Assembly (NCBI GenBank): GCA_037957365.1 | Contig: JARHVA010000123.1 | Span: forward strand, 1,788,001 to 1,852,000 | Source of the DNA: Torreya grandis | Taxonomy: Eukaryota > Streptophyta > Pinopsida > Cupressales > Taxaceae | Direction of reading: 5' to 3' | Length of the DNA stretch: 64,000 bases | Part shown: piece after piece, positions 58,205-64,000 of the stretch | Layout: every line of letters begins with the position of its first letter | Numbering within the stretch: position 1 is the stretch's first letter | Made by a program: the position numbers and the translations under genes | Notes under the pieces: generated by a model | Seen by the model: only the letters and a program-made list of their open reading frames with translations | What the model was told of the DNA's origin: nothing | Database searches by the model: none

Positions 58205-59620
58205 TCATAGTATTTCTAACCAATTGTCAAGTATCATTCAAGGGTTGAGTGAATGATGAATTCTTATCCATTTTAAATTTGGAGCCTTTTTTGATTATAT
58301 CTTTTTTTACACTTGTCAAAGAGCTTACACCTTGATAGTTAAATCATTTTCAAGCCTTGTGACATCATCTAATTGCACCAAAAGAGTGTATAGGTAGATG
58401 ATCATGTAGTTTTCATTTTACTTCACTAGGGAGAGGAAATTAAGATCTCACTCGATATTCCACTCACATGCATAAAGATAAATATATTGGATTTGATTAC
58501 AAACATGTGAGATATATAGTTGTAACTCCTTAAGGGGTAGCCTGAGTCATCTAGCTTTGAACACACTTATCTTGTTGCTATTTTTAAGGGTTAGGTCAAT
58601 GAGAAACAAGAATAAAATTTTGAAAATTATTCCCAACATTTATACATTGCGATCACACAACATTTTATGGAACTTGATAGTGAACATACAAAGAAAACTC
58701 TAAAATCTAGAATAGAATATAGTACAAATTTGGTAGTTATAGGTGGTATAAACTCAATGGTTTTTTGAATCCACTGAAGACATATTTTGTGGTTATACTT
58801 GAAGTGCTAAATTCATCCTTTCAATTTTTGATGTCTTTATTTGACACAAATCTACACATTCACTTCTAGAGCATTGTTATAGTATTAGAATCCCAAGATT
58901 CTATCTAGATGTGTTAGATTCCATTATCCTTTATCATTTAATTTGTATTTCTTATCATAGTTCATTATGTTTCCATTTATTCTTGTTTTCATCATACTTA
59001 AGATTCTAATATACTATTTTAGACTATATTTTATTGAGAATCCTTTGTGTCCCATATTTATATTTGTGTGCATTAGGTTACTTTCCATAGTGTCAGTTTT
59101 AGGAAAAAAAACATAACCCCTCTATTATTCTAACAATTACATATTATAAGGTTCCCATATTAAGATTTGATTTATAATTTGAGATTTTTAGATTTTATAT
59201 TTATATCTATGGCTTATTTACATGCATTAAACCTTACTCTAGTCTTTCTAATGACCTATTTATAGTTTTAGATTTACATCTAATTTTAGAAATTGGCTCA
59301 TCCAACATAGGATTTATACAACCATCATACCACTTAGGGTTTTTTTTTTAGTTTTATGCTTGAATTTTAATTATATTTAATAATCAAACCCTATATTTAC
59401 ATTCACCTCTTTATGCTTTCAAATTTGTATGCTTTTGAAAAAATTGGTACATACACCTTCATTATTTAAACACATACACATTTATAAGGTTTATTAATCT
59501 ACGATTTGACTCTACATTTATAATTTAATTTCCAGATTGTAACTTATTTATCCCTATGTTATTTATCAATAATTAGCTCAACTTCTTTCATGTTTTTCAT
59601 GCATATATCTTATTCCAAAT
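58202..59620. other. AT-rich stretch, no gene seen
   Basis: No open frame of note on either strand and no repeat ends. Confidence 0.5.
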
Positions 59621-59949
59621 ATGAAGCCTGTATCTACACATCCTACCAAGTAAAGTTCTAGATTAAGTGGTGCTACTTATGATTTTAACCACTTACCATT
59701 GTTTGCTACTTATGATTCTTTGAAATAAAACATGGCTACTTATAATGATGTCCATATTTATAAGGTTCATGTTAATGTAAATATTAATGGTCAACATGTT
59801 GCAAATAAAATTTATTTTTATATTAATTTTGATGATGAAAATGACAATGATTACTTTTTTGATGATGCAAATGTTTTTAATGATGTTGATCCATGTGGAG
59901 TTTCTAGCATTTATAAATTTAAATGTATGATTAACAATCATCCTATATG
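59621..59949 (+). pseudogene. Short Asn/Asp-rich ORF remnant
   Basis: From ATG 59621 the frame reads MKPVSTHPTK, stop, SSRLSGATYDFNHLPLFATY, stop, then an open 72-codon part from ATG 59732: MATYNDVHIYKVHVNVNING, a stretch of Asp/Asn with INFDDENDNDYFFDDANVF, and DPCGVSSIYKFKCMINNHPI before TGA at 59948. A thrice-repeated ATYD/ATYN element precedes the beta-strand-like part. No family recognised. The even composition over 109 codons suggests a former coding region, perhaps of an LTR element, rather than chance. Confidence 0.4.
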
Positions 59950-61717
59950 ATTAGACTATTTATTGATTATGTTGATGTAGACACCTATATTTGGTATTAG
60001 ACACTTTGGAAAATTAAAATTATGTACATTTTGACATATTTGGACATTGCATACACATATTAATCTTATGCACAAGTTCTCCTATCCATTTATCCACATG
60101 TAATATTGGCTAATCAAATCCACTAGATACACCAATTAGGATCACCCTTGTCTATGAAAGATACATAAAAAATTATAAACATATTGTCACCATATCTCAG
60201 ATCATTGATTTTTGCTCCTAGATAGTACCAAAAATAAGAAATAAATTGTGGTCTACTATAGGTATATACCATTGCTAGTAGTGTCTAGGAATACTCAACA
60301 CCTATTATTAAAATTGGTAAGTCTCCATTTAGATATTCCTAAACACATTTCATGGGTCAATCACATTCGATAACTATCAAAGAGTCAACTATACATATGA
60401 TTTGATCCTAATTTTATAGTCACTTGGTCACTACTTGGAAATCACATTGAGAAATCAATTAACACTCTCTTGATACATTATAAAAAATGAATACACATAT
60501 AAAAAAGCATCAAAAGAGTATCCCTAGATCTAAGACCAAATACACACATAAGTCAAACTTGCATAATGTCAAGTGTTGATAGTAAAACATTATATTGTAT
60601 TATATATTGATCATGATATTACACACACACATAATTAGGATAACTACATGTAATTTTATCCCTCTTTAAAGTATAGGAATGTAGGAAATGATCAATCACT
60701 TAAAGGATTAGTTGAGATTATTCAACACAACATACTAACACCCTTTTCAAGGGTCAGCTTATGGTTGAAAGGGTGATTATGGTTTTAAAGGAATGAGAAA
60801 AAAAACATGGATGAACACAAAGGACCAAAGGTGAGTGCACATGTAATAATAATTTAAAGTTGAGTAATAGGGTATGAGGTATTATAAAATTCCATAGTAA
60901 ATAGGGACAAATATAGTAGAGCCTAAACATTACTAGTTTCCAAAAAGGGTTGTATGTGCCCAAAATTTACATGGTGTGACATTTACGATACAAATCTGAT
61001 GATGATGCAATGAATTCTCGTTTTGTGCTCTATAGGGAACTCTTTACTTCTATTCTCTATCTTAACCCCTTTTGGGGCCCTTGGATTAGAAATTCCTATG
61101 TCATTTTTGATTTATTTTAGAAAACTATCATATGTGATGGAACCACCACCCCAGATGATGAAACTACCCTTATTTTTTGTGTAACCTCCCCTTTACACAT
61201 TCGTCATGATAGTTTTTCAATATAGGAGATGGTTTTGATAGAAGAAGATGATTGTGCATTAAAATAGAAATAATCTTGAAATAATATGCGATGGTTATGT
61301 CACCTTAAATGGAAATTTTTCAACTGCTCTTTAGTGGTTCAATCATAGTGAAAATGACTTCCAAAATTAGCTCTCGTAACTTTATTTTTCATGTGTTTTT
61401 CCTAACTAGCTTCATGTTTCTTATTCTCATCACCTTGTGTTTGCTTCCAATCATGCCCAAATCACTCCCTCTCCTAATTTTAGTCTTATTTAGTTCCTCT
61501 TAATTTGAATTCACTATTACACTTAGTTGAAATCTCCCATGCAAACTCCCATCTCTTTCTACAAGAATCATAATTTTAGCCTAATTTTAGTTCTGAAAAT
61601 TGCCATTAGAAGTTGATATTAAGAAACTCCTATAGCCATAACCTTTCTACAATTACCTGAATATTTAGCATCTATTATTTTTGAGTCAACTACACAACCA
61701 TAGGTGAAGAAGTGCTC
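59950..61717. other. AT-rich stretch, no gene seen
   Basis: Short frames only, including a hydrophobic 64-codon frame at 61309-61503 without context. TGTAGACACC at about 59974 looks like an LTR start, but no matching end or second copy was found. Confidence 0.45.
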
Positions 61718-62064
61718 TGTAATGAAATTACTTACATATTCACATAGAATGATTTTATATTTCACAAAATAAGATAATATGAACGATTACATAGTGATAA
61801 TTGATAGTAGAACAAAATACTAGATAATATATCAAAGCCACTTCAAGGGGGAAAACTCAACAACAATGCACTAATAGCAGAGTACTTAACATGATGATTA
61901 AAGACTAACCACTACCTCCTATATATAGTCTACTTAGCCAAGGTTATTCCATATGCTGACCTATCTAAGAACATAGATAAATATAACAAGTAAATAAAAT
62001 AGGTATGTAAGCCATAAGTCGACCACACATATCCTTAGACACACCAATGGTTAAGGGTGTAACA
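61718..62064 (-). repeat. Chromovirus 3' LTR
   Basis: 347 bp. Element-sense start TGTTACACCCTTAACC at 62064, end ATTTCATTACA at 61718. The short LTR fits plant chromoviruses. The partner copy is outside the window, so the left border rests on the TG/CA ends only. Confidence 0.72.
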
Positions 62065-62075
62065 ATATCTTCCCC
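62065..62075 (-). promoter_or_regulatory. Chromovirus polypurine tract
   Basis: Minus-sense GGGGAAGATAT directly before the LTR. Confidence 0.78.
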
Positions 62076-62099
62076 TTCAAAATAACATTGTCCTCAACA

Positions 62100-62270
62100 T
62101 TGTGGCAACTCTGGATGCTATTGTGTAAATGCTTCATCCTCCCAAGTGGCATCTTTAGATGGTAGATTCTTTCATTTGATCAGGTATTCTATAATTGTTC
62201 TAGAATGTAGTTGCTTGGTGTGCTTTTGAAGGATTGCCTTAAGATCAAAATTAATTCTACCTTCCTCATC
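62100..62270 (-). pseudogene. Chromodomain at integrase C-terminus
   Basis: Minus-strand reading gives AILQKHTKQLHSRTIIEYLI, then K-stop-KNLPSKDATWEDE. This is the chromodomain pattern (EYLVKW...ATWE); the first Trp is now TGA. In chromoviruses it steers integration to certain chromatin marks. It lies just upstream of the polypurine tract, as expected. Confidence 0.8.
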
Positions 62271-62339
62271 CAATTATGGTAATTCTATTTGAATGGTAAC
62301 TCTATGTCCAATGACTTTCTTCAGGCATGATACATGAAA

Positions 62340-63440
62340 TACTAGATGTATGTGAGTGCATGAAGGAAAATCAACTTGTAGGCCACACTACCAATTTTTT
62401 ACAAGATCTAATAAGGCCCATAATACATAGGGGACATCTTGTTATCCTTTTTTTATTACTTCAATGACATTTGTTTGTATGGTTATAATTGAATAAAGAT
62501 ACAATCACCAATGTCAAAATATCTCTCACTTTTGTGTTGATTTGCTTGTTGCTTCATGCAATTCTTGGCCCTAGCTAAAGTTTCACACAAACTTGCAAGG
62601 ACCTCCTATTGATGGTGAATATGTTCCTCAACTACATGAACCTTAGGATGGACCTTCAAGGTTGAAGTGATGGATGAAGGGTGGTATCCATATAGTGCCA
62701 TAAAAGGAGACATTTTGGAAGAACTATGAACATAAGTATTATACCACCATTCAACAAGTGGCAGCCAATGAACCCATTTATCTTGTTTATCAAAAATGAA
62801 ACAATGGAGATATCCCTCTAGACATTTATTGACTACCTTAGTTTGTCCATCAGATTGAGGATGATAGGATGAACTATGAGCAAATTGGGTGCCTAATCAT
62901 GTAAATAACTCAGTTCAAAAATTACTAGTAAAAATGGGATCTCTATCACTGATAATGATTTTAGGGGTCCCATGCAGTTTTTGAACTATATTGAGAAAAT
63001 AAAAAGCTACTATATAGGAAACAAATGGCTAGGATAATGAAGAAAAATGAGCATACTTATTGAGATGATCTAAAACAACCATGATAACATTTTGACCATC
63101 AAATCTTGGTAAACTTGTAATGAAATCCATAAATACCTCTTCTCAATGCTAGTTAGGGATAGATAAAGGCTGTAAAAGACTTAGAATTTTGATGGTTTCA
63201 CCTTTATTTTGTTGATAGATCATACATTCAACCACATATTTTTGGACATCCCCTTTGAGACCTCAAAAAAAATCTTGCTTGATTCTGTGATAGGTTTTCA
63301 AAAATCCTAAATGACCCCCAATTGGAGTTGCATGAAGATATTGAAGGATTTTTTGTTTAAGAAGATAATTATTACATAGGTACAATCTATATTTATAACA
63401 TAATGCATTACCTTATTATGTGAATTTTTCAAATCCACCT
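62340..63440 (-). pseudogene. Chromovirus integrase
   Basis: Zinc block YLHATPIGGHLGFLKTYHRI and VQKYVVECMIYQQNKG (last Cys pair reduced), core with VFMDFITSLPRFDGQNVIMV (first Asp), IISDRDPIFTSNF (second Asp) and YHPQSDGQTKVVNKCLEGYL. The catalytic Glu (GQTEVVN in relatives) is Lys near 62830. Then SSKMSPFMALYGYHPSS and the GPY motif MYYGPY with IGSVAYKL. Several stops. Confidence 0.87.
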
Positions 63441-63529
63441 AAATCTTACTAAATATTTTGAATCAAATCATGAGAAATATTATCATGTTCCCATTCTGAT
63501 CGTGCTTCCTCTAGCCAATCTGCCTACAA

Positions 63530-63975
63530 AATGGTTATGGCACATAGTAATACCTCAATTGATTCATGTTTTCTAGATAGTGCATCTGCCACCACATTGT
63601 CTTTACCTTTTCTGTAGACTATTTCAAAATCATAGCCTAAAATCTTAGTTACCCAATTTTATTGTTCTTCAAATGACAACCTTTGTTCTAAAAATATTTA
63701 AGACTATCATGATCAACCTTTACCTAAAAGTGACAACCCATCGAATAAGGTCTCCATTGTTTGACTACATGCAAAATGGCCATCATTTTCTTCTCATAGA
63801 TGGGCTTGTGCTAATTTTTACCCTTGATTTAATGATTTTCAAATGCTAGTGGTCTACCTTCTTGCATGAGTACAACACCCATACCATACCTAGATGCATC
63901 ACATTCAACCACAAAAGTCTTAAAAAAATTAGGAGTGGCCAATACTGGAGTAGTGCACATAGCCAATTTAAATTG
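63530..63975 (-). pseudogene. Chromovirus RNase H
   Basis: Minus-strand blocks: [71 protein letters not shown] and, after a frameshift, YDFEIVYRKGKDNVVADALS. Catalytic Asp of CDAS, Glu of YEKKMMA and final Asp of ADALS remain. Stops and one shift make it inactive. RT should follow to the right of the window. Confidence 0.87.
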
Positions 63976-64000
63976 TTCAAATGCCTAGGTAGCTACATTA

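Larger units (their letters stand above)
61718..64000 (-). mobile_element. Chromovirus (Ty3/gypsy), 3' part, cut by window edge
   Basis: Minus-strand element with its 3' LTR at 61718-62064, polypurine tract at 62065-62075, then, going right, chromodomain, integrase and RNase H. RT, protease, gag and the 5' LTR would lie beyond 64000. The bases before the LTR are TGCTC (61713-61717), the expected target duplication if present on the far side. Stops are common throughout. Confidence 0.85.

Noticed and set aside
59974..60000. TGTAGACACC as an LTR start
   Set aside because: No second copy, no matching CA end with a target duplication and no primer-binding site nearby.
61309..61503. Hydrophobic 64-codon plus frame
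   Set aside because: Pyrimidine-rich DNA produces Leu/Phe/Ser-rich frames by chance; no signal-peptide cleavage context, no neighbours and no second exon.
1..64000. CRISPR array, bacterial operon, phage or plastid DNA
   Set aside because: No regular short spaced repeats, no ribosome-binding sites with long frames, and all recognisable proteins are plant retrotransposon parts.

Overview
This window looks like nuclear DNA from a seed plant with a large, transposon-bloated genome. A gymnosperm is my guess, from the style of the LINE and Ty3/gypsy proteins, but the sequence does not prove it. It is AT-rich. I see no intact host gene, no rRNA or tRNA gene, no CRISPR array and nothing bacterial or organellar. 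Almost every protein-like stretch is a decayed retrotransposon part, carrying stops and frameshifts.

Layout. 1-743 and 10964-11110 (minus) are two halves of a Ty1/copia gag remnant. They are split by a LARD-type LTR element (744-10963) with two ~4.1 kb LTRs, a ~2 kb non-pol interior and a perfect 5-bp target-site duplication (TSD). 11.1-13.35 kb holds no gene I recognise. 13.36-14.07 kb is the RNase H end of a LINE. 14.14-15.19 kb and 20.6-21.2 kb are remnants of an unrecognised lysine-rich ORF. Between them lies a second LINE (~15.5-20.47 kb) with ORF1, an endonuclease, the start of the reverse transcriptase (RT) and a zf-RVT domain, but no RT core.

22547-53823 is a three-level nest. The outer element is copia A (minus strand, TSD AGCTC), inserted in an unknown ORF. 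Its left LTR holds copia B (23027-29833, minus, TSD aggtc/cggtc). Its gag region holds a Ty3/gypsy element (33823-52681, plus, TSD AGTAT) with an extra RNase H domain ahead of RT. The right LTR of that gypsy element holds a third copia element (43175-50710, plus, TSD CATGC) with three LTRs and two interiors, LTR-int-LTR-int-LTR. All these boundaries rest on matching TSDs. The order of insertion is therefore clear: unknown ORF, then copia A, then gypsy, then the tandem copia; copia B went into copia A independently.

54.2-61.7 kb is AT-rich DNA with microsatellites, a diverged ~185-bp tandem repeat and one short Asn/Asp-rich ORF remnant. 61718-64000 is the 3' LTR and the RNase H, integrase and chromodomain part of a chromovirus (Ty3/gypsy, minus) that runs off the right edge.

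Most notable are the tandem three-LTR element whose two units share the same RT active-site change, a repeated CCGACGTCGG palindrome inside it, and the matching LTR-junction sequences of the LARD and the gypsy element, which suggest a non-autonomous/autonomous pair.
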